Origin: Hyphomicrobium_A sp044507625
Lineage (GTDB): Bacteria > Pseudomonadota > Alphaproteobacteria > Rhizobiales > Hyphomicrobiaceae
Assembly: GCA_044507625.1 (NCBI GenBank)
Contig: JBIQJE010000002.1
Coordinates: 284,166 to 348,165 of the forward strand
Direction of reading: 5' to 3'
DNA length: 64,000 nt
Under the pieces are notes generated by a model. That model was not told the DNA's origin. It ran no database searches and saw only the letters and a list, made by a program, of their open reading frames with translations. Shown here one piece after another: positions 1 through 7,027 of the stretch (positions are counted from its first letter, which is position 1; each line of letters opens with the position of its first letter). A program made the translations under genes and the position numbers.

Positions 1-68
1 GCAAGGACAGCCGCAGGATCCACCCCGAGCTGCAGGCCGCAGTCGAGCGCCTCGCCCAGGCCGCTTAA
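1..68 (+). CDS. C-terminal end of an unidentified protein (partial)
   Basis: An open frame enters from the left edge and stops at TAA 66-68, giving 21 residues that end ERLAQAA. The tail is charged and helical in character. It is too short to assign to a family. It precedes pccA on the same strand with about 180 bases between. It could also be a chance open frame, because only 65 coding bases are visible. Confidence 0.45.
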   Translation, partial: KDSRRIHPELQAAVERLAQAA

Positions 69-90
69 CGGCGATCAGAACAGGGTTTAC

Positions 91-117
91 GGGGCTGGCC
101 GCGGCGCGACCGGCCCC
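91..117 (+). terminator. GC-rich stem-loop after the partial gene
   Basis: GGGGCTGG (91-98) can pair with CCGGCCCC (110-117) through one G-U pair, with an 11-base loop. No T-run follows, so it is at best a weak or factor-assisted terminator for the gene ending at 68. The rest of 69-245 holds nothing else I can name. Confidence 0.3.
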
Positions 118-245
118 TGCGGTCTATGCGCGCATTTTGCCCTGTCTGGCCAGTTTACGACCCTTCTCGAGCCGTCTAGAAAGTCAGCTACGCAATCGGC
201 TGGCGCTTCGCCTTGGGGCGCCTACCTAGTGGACCAACGGGGCTA

Positions 246-2249
246 ATGTTCAAAAAAATTCTGATCGCCAACCGTGGCGAAATCGCCTGCCGCGTCATCA
301 AAACTGCGCGCAAAATGGGCATCAAGACCGTCGCCGTCTACTCCGATGCGGACCGCGATGCGTTGCACGTGGAAATGGCTGACGAGGCCGTCCATCTCGG
401 GCCGCCGCCGGCCGCGCAATCCTACCTGTTGATCGACAAGATCGTCGAAGCCTGCAAGCAGACGGGCGCCGAGGCCGTGCACCCGGGCTACGGCTTCCTG
501 TCCGAGCGGGAAGCATTCCCGATCGCCCTCGCGAAGGCGGGCGTCGTCTTCATCGGTCCCAACCCCAAGGCCATCGCCGCCATGGGAGACAAGATCGAGA
601 GCAAGAAGGCCGCTGCGGCCGCCAAGGTGTCGACCGTCCCCGGCTACATGGGCGAGATCGACGACACCGCGCATGCCATCCGGATTGCCGAGGAAATCGG
701 CTACCCCGTGATGATGAAGGCCTCGGCAGGCGGTGGCGGCAAGGGTATGCGCATCGCCTTCAATCGCAAGGAGGTCGAGGAAGGCTACCCGCTGGCCAAG
801 TCCGAGGCCAAGGCGAGCTTCGGCGATGACCGCATGTTCATCGAGAAGTTCATCGTCAATCCGCGCCACATCGAAATCCAGCTCATCGGCGACAAGCACG
901 GCAACGTCGTCTACCTGGCCGAGCGCGAATGCTCGATCCAGCGCCGCAACCAGAAGGTCATCGAGGAAGCGCCCTCGCCGCTGCTCGACGAGAAGACCCG
1001 CCGCGCGATGGGCGAGCAGGCCGTCGCGCTGGCGAAGGCGGTGGGCTACGATTCCGCCGGCACGGTGGAGTTCGTCGCCGGCCAGGACCGCAGCTTCTAC
1101 TTCCTGGAGATGAACACCCGCCTGCAGGTGGAGCACCCCGTCACCGAGCTCATCACGGGCTACGACCTCGTCGAGCTGATGATCCGCTCCGCCGCCGGCG
1201 AGAAGCTGCCCTTCAGGCAGCAGGACGTGAAGCTGAACGGCTGGGCCGTGGAAAGCCGCGTCTATGCCGAGGACCCGTTCCGCAGCTTCCTTCCCTCCAT
1301 TGGCCGGCTCGTGAAATATCGTCCCCCGGCGGAAGGCACCCGCGACGGCATCACCGTGCGCAACGACACGGGCGTGTTCGAGGGCGGCGAGATCTCGATG
1401 TTCTACGACCCGATGATCGCCAAGCTCGTCACCCACGCGCCGACGCGTAAGGAGGCGATCGCCGCCCAGGCCGAGGCGCTCGACAGCTTCTACATTGACG
1501 GTATCCAGCACAACATCCCGTTCCTCACCGCGCTGATGCAGCATCCGCGCTGGCAGGAGGGAGCCCTTTCCACCGGCTTCATCGCCGAGGAATTCCCCGA
1601 TGGCTTCAAGGCGCGCGAGCCCGAAGGCGAGGCGCTGCACGTCATCGGCGCGGTTGCGGCCGTCATCGACCACGAGAACAATTTGCGCCGCCGCGCCATC
1701 ACCAATCAGATGGCCGGCCAGCCGGTGCACTTCGCGCGCCGCCGCATCGTCAAGGTGAGCGACGTCACGCTGCCGATCGAGGTTGAGGGCGACGAAGGCA
1801 CCTATAAGGTTGCATTCCCGGACAGCGGCACTGAGGTCGAGCTGAAGTCCGGCTGGCACCCCGGTGAGCCCGTCTGGACCGGAACCCTCGATGGCAGGAC
1901 CGTTGCCGTGCAGGTGCGTCCCATCCTCAATGGCGTCAACCTCGCCTACCGCGGCGTCCAGGTGCCGGTATACGTCTATACCGAGCGCGAGGCCGAGCTC
2001 GTGGCGCTGATGCCGGAGAAAGTCGCGGCCGACACCTCCAAATTCCTGCTCTGCCCCATGCCCGGCCTCGTCAAGGCTATCCACGTGAGCGAAGGGCAGG
2101 ACGTACTGGCGGGCGACGCGCTGGCCGTGGTCGAGGCCATGAAGATGGAGAACATTCTCCGCGCCGAGCGCAACGCCAAGGTGAAGAAGATCAACGCGCA
2201 GGCGGGCGATAGCCTCGCCGTCGATGCCGTCATCCTCGAGTTCGTGTGA
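246..2249 (+). CDS. pccA: Acetyl/propionyl-CoA carboxylase, biotin-carboxylase/BCCP alpha subunit
   Basis: Probably the alpha subunit of propionyl-CoA carboxylase: ATP-dependent carboxylation of biotin, which the beta subunit passes to propionyl-CoA (methylmalonyl-CoA route, cytosol). The 667 aa match the usual length of PccA. The N-terminus MFKKILIANRGEIACRV is the biotin-carboxylase start. The ATP-grasp glycine loop GGGGKG lies near residue 162, and the C-terminal biotinyl motif EAMKMEN places the biotin lysine at about 633. ATG 246 is chosen over an in-frame codon at 213 because the family begins at MFKK. The stop overlaps the next gene by TGATG. The beta subunit is not in the window. A methylcrotonyl- or acetyl-CoA carboxylase alpha subunit is the alternative. 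Confidence 0.93.
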   Translation: MFKKILIANRGEIACRVIKTARKMGIKTVAVYSDADRDALHVEMADEAVHLGPPPAAQSYLLIDKIVEACKQTGAEAVHPGYGFLSEREAFPIALAKAGVVFIGPNPKAIAAMGDKIESKKAAAAAKVSTVPGYMGEIDDTAHAIRIAEEIGYPVMMKASAGGGGKGMRIAFNRKEVEEGYPLAKSEAKASFGDDRMFIEKFIVNPRHIEIQLIGDKHGNVVYLAERECSIQRRNQKVIEEAPSPLLDEKTRRAMGEQAVALAKAVGYDSAGTVEFVAGQDRSFYFLEMNTRLQVEHPVTELITGYDLVELMIRSAAGEKLPFRQQDVKLNGWAVESRVYAEDPFRSFLPSIGRLVKYRPPAEGTRDGITVRNDTGVFEGGEISMFYDPMIAKLVTHAPTRKEAIAAQAEALDSFYIDGIQHNIPFLTALMQHPRWQEGALSTGFIAEEFPDGFKAREPEGEALHVIGAVAAVIDHENNLRRRAITNQMAGQPVHFARRRIVKVSDVTLPIEVEGDEGTYKVAFPDSGTEVELKSGWHPGEPVWTGTLDGRTVAVQVRPILNGVNLAYRGVQVPVYVYTEREAELVALMPEKVAADTSKFLLCPMPGLVKAIHVSEGQDVLAGDALAVVEAMKMENILRAERNAKVKKINAQAGDSLAVDAVILEFV

Positions 2250-2635
2250 TGAACGGGCGCCACCTCATCTCGTCCGGTTCCGAGTTCGAACGCAAGATCG
2301 GCTACTCCCGCGCCGTCGTGGATGGCCGCTGGGTGTTCGTCTCCGGCACGACCGGCTTCGATTATTCGGCGATGACCATATCGCCGGATATCGTGGCCCA
2401 GGCCGATCAGTGCTTCCGCAACATCGAAGCCGCCCTCGCCGAGGCGGGAACCTCGCTATCGGATGTGGTGCGCGTGCACTATCTCATCACCCGCCGGGAA
2501 GACTTCGAGCCCATATGGCCGGTGCTGCAGAAGTACCTCGGCGATGTGCGTCCCGCATGCACAGTGATGGTGACGGGCCTCGTCGATGAGCGCATGCTCA
2601 TCGAGATCGAGGTGACCGCCCTCAAGGCGGCTTGA
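2249..2635 (+). CDS. RidA/YjgF family enamine/imine deaminase-like protein
   Basis: A 128-aa RidA-fold protein. The family hydrolyses reactive enamine/imine intermediates from PLP enzymes, and some members have other roles. Visible features are ISSGSEFE near the start, the FVSGTTGFD strand and DVRPACTVM near residue 97, which carries the arginine that binds the carboxylate in active RidA proteins. ATG 2249 overlaps the pccA stop by one base; a GTG just before it is the alternative start. This position suggests translational coupling to pccA. The exact substrate is not predictable. Confidence 0.88.
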   Translation: MNGRHLISSGSEFERKIGYSRAVVDGRWVFVSGTTGFDYSAMTISPDIVAQADQCFRNIEAALAEAGTSLSDVVRVHYLITRREDFEPIWPVLQKYLGDVRPACTVMVTGLVDERMLIEIEVTALKAA

Positions 2636-2683
2636 CCTCAAAACGCGGACGAGCCGATCCAGCAGCGAGGAGGCGCGAGGCCC

Positions 2684-2965
2684 ATGGTGCCGCGTACGAT
2701 CCATATTCGCGTGGAGGGCCGGGTCCAGGGGGTCGGCTATCGCGCCTTCGTGGAAAGGCACGCGACTGCGGCGCAGCTGACCGGCTGGGTGCGCAACCGG
2801 CGCGATGGCTCCGTCGAAGCCTTGCTTCAGGGGACGGCAGACGCGGTCGAGGATATGCTCGAGCGGTGCCGTAGCGGACCACCCGGTGCCCGCGTCGAGA
2901 AAGTCGAGATCATCGGCGAGGGCGTGGGCGCGTACGAGGGCTTCGCCGTGCGCCCGACGGCCTGA
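2684..2965 (+). CDS. acyP: Acylphosphatase
   Basis: Small cytosolic hydrolase of carboxyl-phosphate bonds. The 93-aa length is typical. The signature GRVQGVGYR places the phosphate-binding Arg at residue 20, and GWVRNRRDGSVEA gives the catalytic Asn38. A purine-rich stretch, GAGGAGGCGCGAGG, lies upstream of the ATG. It follows the RidA gene by 48 bases on the same strand and probably ends the pccA transcription unit. It converges with the LysR gene downstream. Confidence 0.93.
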   Translation: MVPRTIHIRVEGRVQGVGYRAFVERHATAAQLTGWVRNRRDGSVEALLQGTADAVEDMLERCRSGPPGARVEKVEIIGEGVGAYEGFAVRPTA

Positions 2966-3034
2966 GCCATCCATCTGTCCAGCGCCGGTCTGGCGCGGGC
3001 ACCTCTACCGGCGCACGTCATGCCCGCCTCTCGT

Positions 3035-3883
3035 TCACGCATATTTCGACGTGAGCTGACGCAGGCTGCGCAGGATCGGCTCGTAGGCCTCTTCGTTGCG
3101 CGCCTCCGGATAGACCACGTAGACGGGATAGACGAACTTGCGCGCCCGCTTTGGCTGGCGCAGCCGGCCCTTGGCGATGTGCGGGCGCACGAGCCGCGCG
3201 GGGAAATACCCCGAGCACGGATTCGTCAGCAGATAGTCCATCGCCGCCGGGCCGAGGTCGAGGTTGAGAGCCGGGTTGGTGTGCTCCGGATAGGCTGCGG
3301 CGTGGTCCTGCTGGAAGTCGGGACCCCAATCGACGAACACATAGTCGGAAGCTCCGCGCCGCTGCGGCGTGAGCACGCTCGTCACCAGCACGATCTCCTC
3401 GTCGAACAGATGCTCCACCATCAGTCCCGGCGGCTGGCGCGGGCGGTACATCACGGCAAGGTCCAGCGTGCCTTCCAGGAGCCGCTGCGTCAGCACCGAT
3501 GTGAGGCCGCTGGCGGCCGAGACCGCGATGTCGGGTGTGTTCGTGCGCAGCCACGACACCCAGCGGAGCAGAAATCCATCCCAGAACACGATCGGCGCTC
3601 CGACCGCGAGATGGTCGCGGTGTTGATCGGATATGCCGACTTCGAGCTGCGCGCGCTGCCAGACGCGAACGAGGGCGAGGGCGTGCTTCTGGAACTGCTC
3701 GCCCGCGGCGGTGAGCTCTGCGCCGGCCTTCGACCGCTCGAAAAGCGGCCGGCCGAGCATCTCCTCCAGGCCCTTGATGCGCGCCGATACCGTCGACTGA
3801 GTGAGGTTCATCTTGCGTGCGGCATGGATGAAGCTGCCCGTCTCGGCGACGGTGAGGAATGTGCGTGCGAGATTGACGTCCAT
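3035..3883 (-). CDS. LysR-family transcriptional regulator
   Basis: 282 aa. The N-terminal winged HTH (about residues 1-60) reads MDVNLARTFLTVAETGSF, then AARKMNLTQSTVSARIKGLE, typical of LysR proteins. The rest is a periplasmic-binding-protein-like effector domain. A T-N11-A palindrome lies 38 bases upstream of the start (3921-3939), suitable for autoregulation. The divergent partners are a 27-aa basic peptide and a secreted protein of unknown function, so the regulon and ligand cannot be inferred from neighbours. Confidence 0.93.
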   Translation of the reverse strand: MDVNLARTFLTVAETGSFIHAARKMNLTQSTVSARIKGLEEMLGRPLFERSKAGAELTAAGEQFQKHALALVRVWQRAQLEVGISDQHRDHLAVGAPIVFWDGFLLRWVSWLRTNTPDIAVSAASGLTSVLTQRLLEGTLDLAVMYRPRQPPGLMVEHLFDEEIVLVTSVLTPQRRGASDYVFVDWGPDFQQDHAAAYPEHTNPALNLDLGPAAMDYLLTNPCSGYFPARLVRPHIAKGRLRQPKRARKFVYPVYVVYPEARNEEAYEPILRSLRQLTSKYA

Positions 3884-3920
3884 ACAGCTCGCTCCGGCCG
3901 CGCTACCCGCACCGAGCTAT

Positions 3921-3939
3921 CTATCGAAATTTTCGATAG
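3921..3939. promoter_or_regulatory. Palindromic LysR-type operator
   Basis: CTATCGAAA-T-TTTCGATAG is a perfect 9-bp inverted repeat around one base. Inside it, T-N11-A spacing (ATCGAAATTTTCGAT) matches the general LysR box. It lies between the LysR gene and the divergent small gene at 4060, so it could control both. Confidence 0.65.
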
Positions 3940-4059
3940 TGGTCACCGGAAAATTCCGTTTGTGAATGGAGTTGATTCTCACCAAATTGGTCAGCACCCC
4001 GATCGAGACGAAACGATTCGCTTCTCGATGTTCGGGTTCACAATGGAAGGACGACGAAC

Positions 4060-4143
4060 ATGGCTGCTGCTGCTAAAGCAAAGAAACCCGCCAAGAAGGC
4101 CGCTGCGAAGAAGCCGGCCGCGAAGAAGGCGAAGAAGAAATAA
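4060..4143 (+). CDS. 27-residue Lys/Ala-rich histone-H1-like peptide
   Basis: The frame encodes MAAAAKAKKPAKKAAAKK followed by PAAKKAKKK and a TAA stop. It contains only M, A, K and P. The composition and the PAKKAAAKK-type repeats resemble the C-terminal tails of bacterial histone-H1/HC2-like DNA-binding proteins. A GGAAGG ribosome-binding site lies 9-10 bases before ATG 4060. DNA or RNA binding is an inference. It could instead be the surviving tail of a longer H1-like gene, but no upstream in-frame extension is evident. A stem-loop follows directly, then a secreted-protein gene. Confidence 0.6.
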   Translation: MAAAAKAKKPAKKAAAKKPAAKKAKKK

Positions 4144-4145
4144 CT

Positions 4146-4165
4146 GATCTCTCACCCGAGAGATC
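4146..4165 (+). other. Intercistronic 8-bp hairpin
   Basis: GATCTCTC (4146-4153) pairs perfectly with GAGAGATC (4158-4165) around the loop ACCC. No T-run follows; the ribosome-binding region of the next gene (AAAGGGAG) begins three bases later. It could stabilise the 3' end of the short H1-like message or modulate translation of the next gene. Confidence 0.5.
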
Positions 4166-4181
4166 CAAAGGGAGTGCCGCG

Positions 4182-4526
4182 ATGTTCCGAATGGCCGTTG
4201 CGGTTGCTCTAAGCGTAGCTCTGGTGTCGATCCCCAGCGCATTCGCGTCATCGATAACCAACCGAGACGGCAGTGACCACAAGGTCCGTGTCATCGAGGG
4301 AAATGCGGCGACCGACCATATTTTACAGCCGTCGGCGGCGCTCGAAGGGGTTTGCAACAGCGGCTGCGTAGTCCGCCTCAACGACGATCCCAAGGACGAA
4401 TACCGGCTTCAAGGCTCGGACGTCGTGTCGATTGAGGATGGATATCTCTACTATGACGGGCCACCCGCATCCGCGGTGCCGAAGGCCGGTGATGCGGACC
4501 GGCCTTCTGAGCCGGCCCCCGAGTAG
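4182..4526 (+). CDS. Secreted protein of unknown function
   Basis: 114 aa with a clear Sec signal peptide: a hydrophobic run, then cleavage probably after SAFA-S near residue 22. The mature part has two nearby cysteines (VCNSGCVV), which could form a disulphide in the periplasm, and an acidic, Pro-rich tail ending EPAPE. AAAGGGAG precedes the ATG. I do not recognise a family. A strong terminator follows at 4552. It appears to be co-transcribed with the H1-like peptide, divergent from the LysR gene. Confidence 0.75.
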   Translation: MFRMAVAVALSVALVSIPSAFASSITNRDGSDHKVRVIEGNAATDHILQPSAALEGVCNSGCVVRLNDDPKDEYRLQGSDVVSIEDGYLYYDGPPASAVPKAGDADRPSEPAPE

Positions 4527-4551
4527 AGGACAGGCGAACGCTATGTTTCGG

Positions 4552-4586
4552 AAAGCCCGGCCCATCAGGGGCTGGGCTTTCATTTT
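4552..4586 (+). terminator. Rho-independent terminator
   Basis: AAAGCCCGGCCC (4552-4563) pairs with GGGGCTGGGCTTT's last 12 bases (4569-4580) over 12 pairs with one G-U, loop ATCAG, followed by CATTTT. It ends the forward unit that includes the secreted protein and overlaps the last bases of the convergent lipB gene. Confidence 0.8.
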
Positions 4587-5343
4587 ATGGGTGCTCCAGC
4601 TCGCCCGAAGTCGGCGTCGCGCAATCCCCGAAACCTTCGATGGATAGGGGCGCCGCGTCCATAGTCGCCCCGAAGCATCGCTCGAACTGGCGGCGCAGAA
4701 CCTTATCCACAACTTGAGAGGTATGCGGGCGGCCGAGATCCGCGAGGCTGGTGACGCCATGCTCGGCGATCCCGCAGGGCACGATGCCGGCGTAGTGGCT
4801 GAGATCGGGCGCCACGTTGATGCTGATCCCGTGCAGGCTGACCCAGCGCTTTAGGCGCAGACCGATCGCGGCGATCTTGTCCTCCGCGTCCGGCCCCCGC
4901 TCCGGACGTTTCACCCAAACACCGACCCGGCCCGCCCTGGTCTCCCCCGTAACGCCGAGCTCGGCCAATGCGCCGATGATCCAAGCCTCGAGCGCGCTGA
5001 CGAAGGCGCGCACGTCCCCGGCGCGCCGCCTCACATCCAGCATCACGTAGCAGATGCGCTGGCCGGGACCGTGGTAGGTGTAGCGTCCGCCACGTCCGCT
5101 CGCGAACACGGGGAAGCGTCCGGGCGCGATCAGCTCCTCGGGACGCGCGCTGGTGCCGGCGGTATAGAGGGGCGGATGCTCCAGCAGCCAGACGAGCTCG
5201 GACGCCGCGCCCGACGCGATGGCCGCCGCGCGCGCCTCCATGGCCTCGACGGCCTCGAGATAGCCGACGGACGCGCGGCTCACCGCCCACGCGACGGGCG
5301 CCGGGGCGCAAGCTGGAGACGATTCGAGGGGCCTTGAGGTCAT
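4585..5343 (-). CDS. lipB: Octanoyl-[acyl-carrier-protein]-protein octanoyltransferase
   Basis: Transfers octanoate from ACP to the lysine of lipoyl domains, which LipA then converts to lipoate. 252 aa. Family motifs are HPPLYTAGTSA (about 56-66), RGGRYTYHGPGQ (84-95), the catalytic Lys156 in DKIAAIGL and the catalytic Cys190 in IVPCGI. The first 17 residues (Pro/Ala-rich) may be an extension, with later starts possible. It stands alone here, 44 kb from lipA; both serve the pyruvate dehydrogenase lipoyl domain at 42.2 kb. Confidence 0.95.
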   Translation of the reverse strand: MTSRPLESSPACAPAPVAWAVSRASVGYLEAVEAMEARAAAIASGAASELVWLLEHPPLYTAGTSARPEELIAPGRFPVFASGRGGRYTYHGPGQRICYVMLDVRRRAGDVRAFVSALEAWIIGALAELGVTGETRAGRVGVWVKRPERGPDAEDKIAAIGLRLKRWVSLHGISINVAPDLSHYAGIVPCGIAEHGVTSLADLGRPHTSQVVDKVLRRQFERCFGATMDAAPLSIEGFGDCATPTSGELEHP

Positions 5344-5468
5344 GTCCCCAGTCTAGATTCTGCCGATCTTGTGGGCCAGGACGCCGGTTGAGGGGACAAG
5401 AGGCGATTTGCCGCCGCGCCACGCTTGAGAAACCCCAAAATCGACCTGCGGAAGAGTTGCGAGCATGC

Positions 5469-5497
5469 TTGTTCCGGCCGCGCAACTTGGCTATATG
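5469..5497 (+). promoter_or_regulatory. Sigma-70-type promoter of tRNA-Leu
   Basis: TTGTTC (5469-5474), a 17-base spacer and TATATG (5492-5497) sit 22 bases before the first base of the tRNA. Spacing and location fit a vegetative promoter. Confidence 0.6.
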
Positions 5498-5519
5498 AGC
5501 GCTCTCATTCACCCGGCTT

Positions 5520-5604
5520 GCGGTCGTGGCGGAATTGGTAGACGCACTACCTTGAGGTGGTAGCGGGGCAACCCGTGGAAGTTCGAGTCTTCTCGACCGC
5601 ACCA
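5520..5604 (+). tRNA. tRNA-Leu (GAG anticodon)
   Basis: 85 bases including an encoded CCA. The acceptor arms GCGGTCG (5520-5526) and CGACCGC (5594-5600) pair fully. The anticodon stem CTACC/GGTAG closes the loop TTGAGGT, with anticodon GAG at 5554-5556. The long variable arm (class II) and the GTTCGAGTC T-arm support leucine. It reads CUC and CUU codons. Confidence 0.95.
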
Positions 5605-6031
5605 TTCGGAAAAACAAGGCGAAATCAAACTAACCGGGATTTCCGGAAAGTTGGTCGCCTTGTCCCGATGGGACAGACAGGCCCGGTTTGACATCCCGTG
5701 CACCCCCGTTTTCGGCCTGTTGATGGTCTATTTTAGGTAGCGGGGCAAGCTCCGCATCGAGCAGGGTCACTGCCTCGTGCAGTAGTTCGTGCGATGAGTG
5801 CGTGTACACCTTATTCGTGGTCGCGGGCCCGCGTGTCCAAGGGGCTGGGCGCCGCCGCCGTCATGCTGCGGTCTCGGCCTGATACGCCGCACGCCAGTCA
5901 GCGCCGGAGCCGTGCGAGGGCATTGCCGAGCCCCGCGTTGCGCCGCTCAGTCTGCTTCGCGGCCGTCGCCCCATTGCCGGCGGGCGCATAACGATAGTGA
6001 CATCGCGCCCGGCCTGGACGATCCCGATCCC
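5605..6031. other. Gene-free stretch after tRNA-Leu
   Basis: 427 bases without a supportable gene. Short frames on both strands have low-complexity Arg/Ala/Pro content, no ribosome-binding site and no family resemblance. On the reverse strand a fragment reads SGADWRAAYQAETAA, which might be the remnant of a decayed gene. I found no repeat of the tRNA 3' end that would mark an integration site. Confidence 0.5.
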
Positions 6032-6820
6032 TCAGCTCCCGCTGTCGAATAGCTCGCAGGCATAGTCGAACACGGCCTGATCCAGAACCGTAATCGCCCT
6101 TAGCGCGTCGCGCTCCTCCTCGGTCGGAGGAGCTGCGGATCTGCGGGCTTCGCCTTTGTTCAGCGCGTAATATTTGGGCGGTGGCGGCACGCCGATCTTA
6201 CCCATCAGACGCGCGAGCGCGCTATCTCCCGCCGGCAGCTGCCGGCCCATCTTCGCCATGAGGCGCGTCGCGGATTCGTCGAGCCGGTGCTGAAGGCCGA
6301 CGAAGAACGCCGTATCGAGCGTGCGCTTCGCCTGCGCGACAATGTCCTCGTCGGGCATGCTGGGGCCGTATATGCCGGTCCGGCTTGCGTCGGAGTCTCC
6401 GAACCGGCCGCCCGCAAGCATCCGCGCCTGCACGTTGTGGCTCGAGGCCCGCAGCAGCGGATCATCGGACGTGAGATATTCCAGAAGTGTCAGTTCCCGC
6501 AGGCGGATGAAGAATGGATTGTCCCGGTTTGTCGGGTGATGGCCCATGTCTTTCCAAAAATGATAAGCGGAAATGAGCCGCTCCTGGGGATCGCGCAGCA
6601 ACAGTATGAGGCGCGAATTCGGGATACGTTCGCTGAGCGCACGGATGCTGATGTGGCCGGTATAGAGTTCGTAGATCTCGTCCGAGGCGTCCCCGTTGAG
6701 CTGATACTCGAACATATGCGGACAGATCGCTTCGTCTGGAAACAGATCATGGAGATAGGCCCTGAAGGAATCGCCAGCGGTCTTCTGGACGCGCGCGAAG
6801 TGCCAGACCTGATTCTCCAT
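6032..6820 (-). CDS. Sulfotransferase-family protein
   Basis: 262 aa. The N-terminus has a P-loop-like 5'-phosphosulphate motif, ARVQKTAGDSF (residues 9-19, Lys13), equivalent to the HIPKTAGTS motif of PAPS-dependent sulfotransferases. The second motif, LILLLRDPQERLISAYH (71-87), fits the 3'-phosphate-binding strand/helix. The likely role is transfer of sulphate from PAPS to a carbohydrate or other acceptor; the substrate is unknown. It stands alone between tRNA-Leu and a symporter gene. There is no PAPS-synthesis gene nearby. Confidence 0.8.
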   Translation of the reverse strand: MENQVWHFARVQKTAGDSFRAYLHDLFPDEAICPHMFEYQLNGDASDEIYELYTGHISIRALSERIPNSRLILLLRDPQERLISAYHFWKDMGHHPTNRDNPFFIRLRELTLLEYLTSDDPLLRASSHNVQARMLAGGRFGDSDASRTGIYGPSMPDEDIVAQAKRTLDTAFFVGLQHRLDESATRLMAKMGRQLPAGDSALARLMGKIGVPPPPKYYALNKGEARRSAAPPTEEERDALRAITVLDQAVFDYACELFDSGS

Positions 6821-7027
6821 GAGGTCACCTGCCTGTCGTTGCTGAGTGGAAAGCCGCTGCGAGCCCGTCGTCTGGAAGCCGTATTCAGTGGCGCGACGCG
6901 CCCGGACTGTTCTGGACGTTATTCGACGGCTGCGAGCAAAAGAAGCCCGGCACGCTCTATCGGCTAAGGCAGCTGGGGGTATGTGTCTGCAACGATACAG
7001 CGTGCAGGTGAAGGGCGCGCGGAGCCC

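Noticed and set aside
5509..5703. Minus-strand frame antisense to tRNA-Leu, containing WCGREDSNFHGLPRYHLK
   Set aside because: This is the well-known false protein translated from the reverse strand of a tRNA gene; it is explained by the tRNA.
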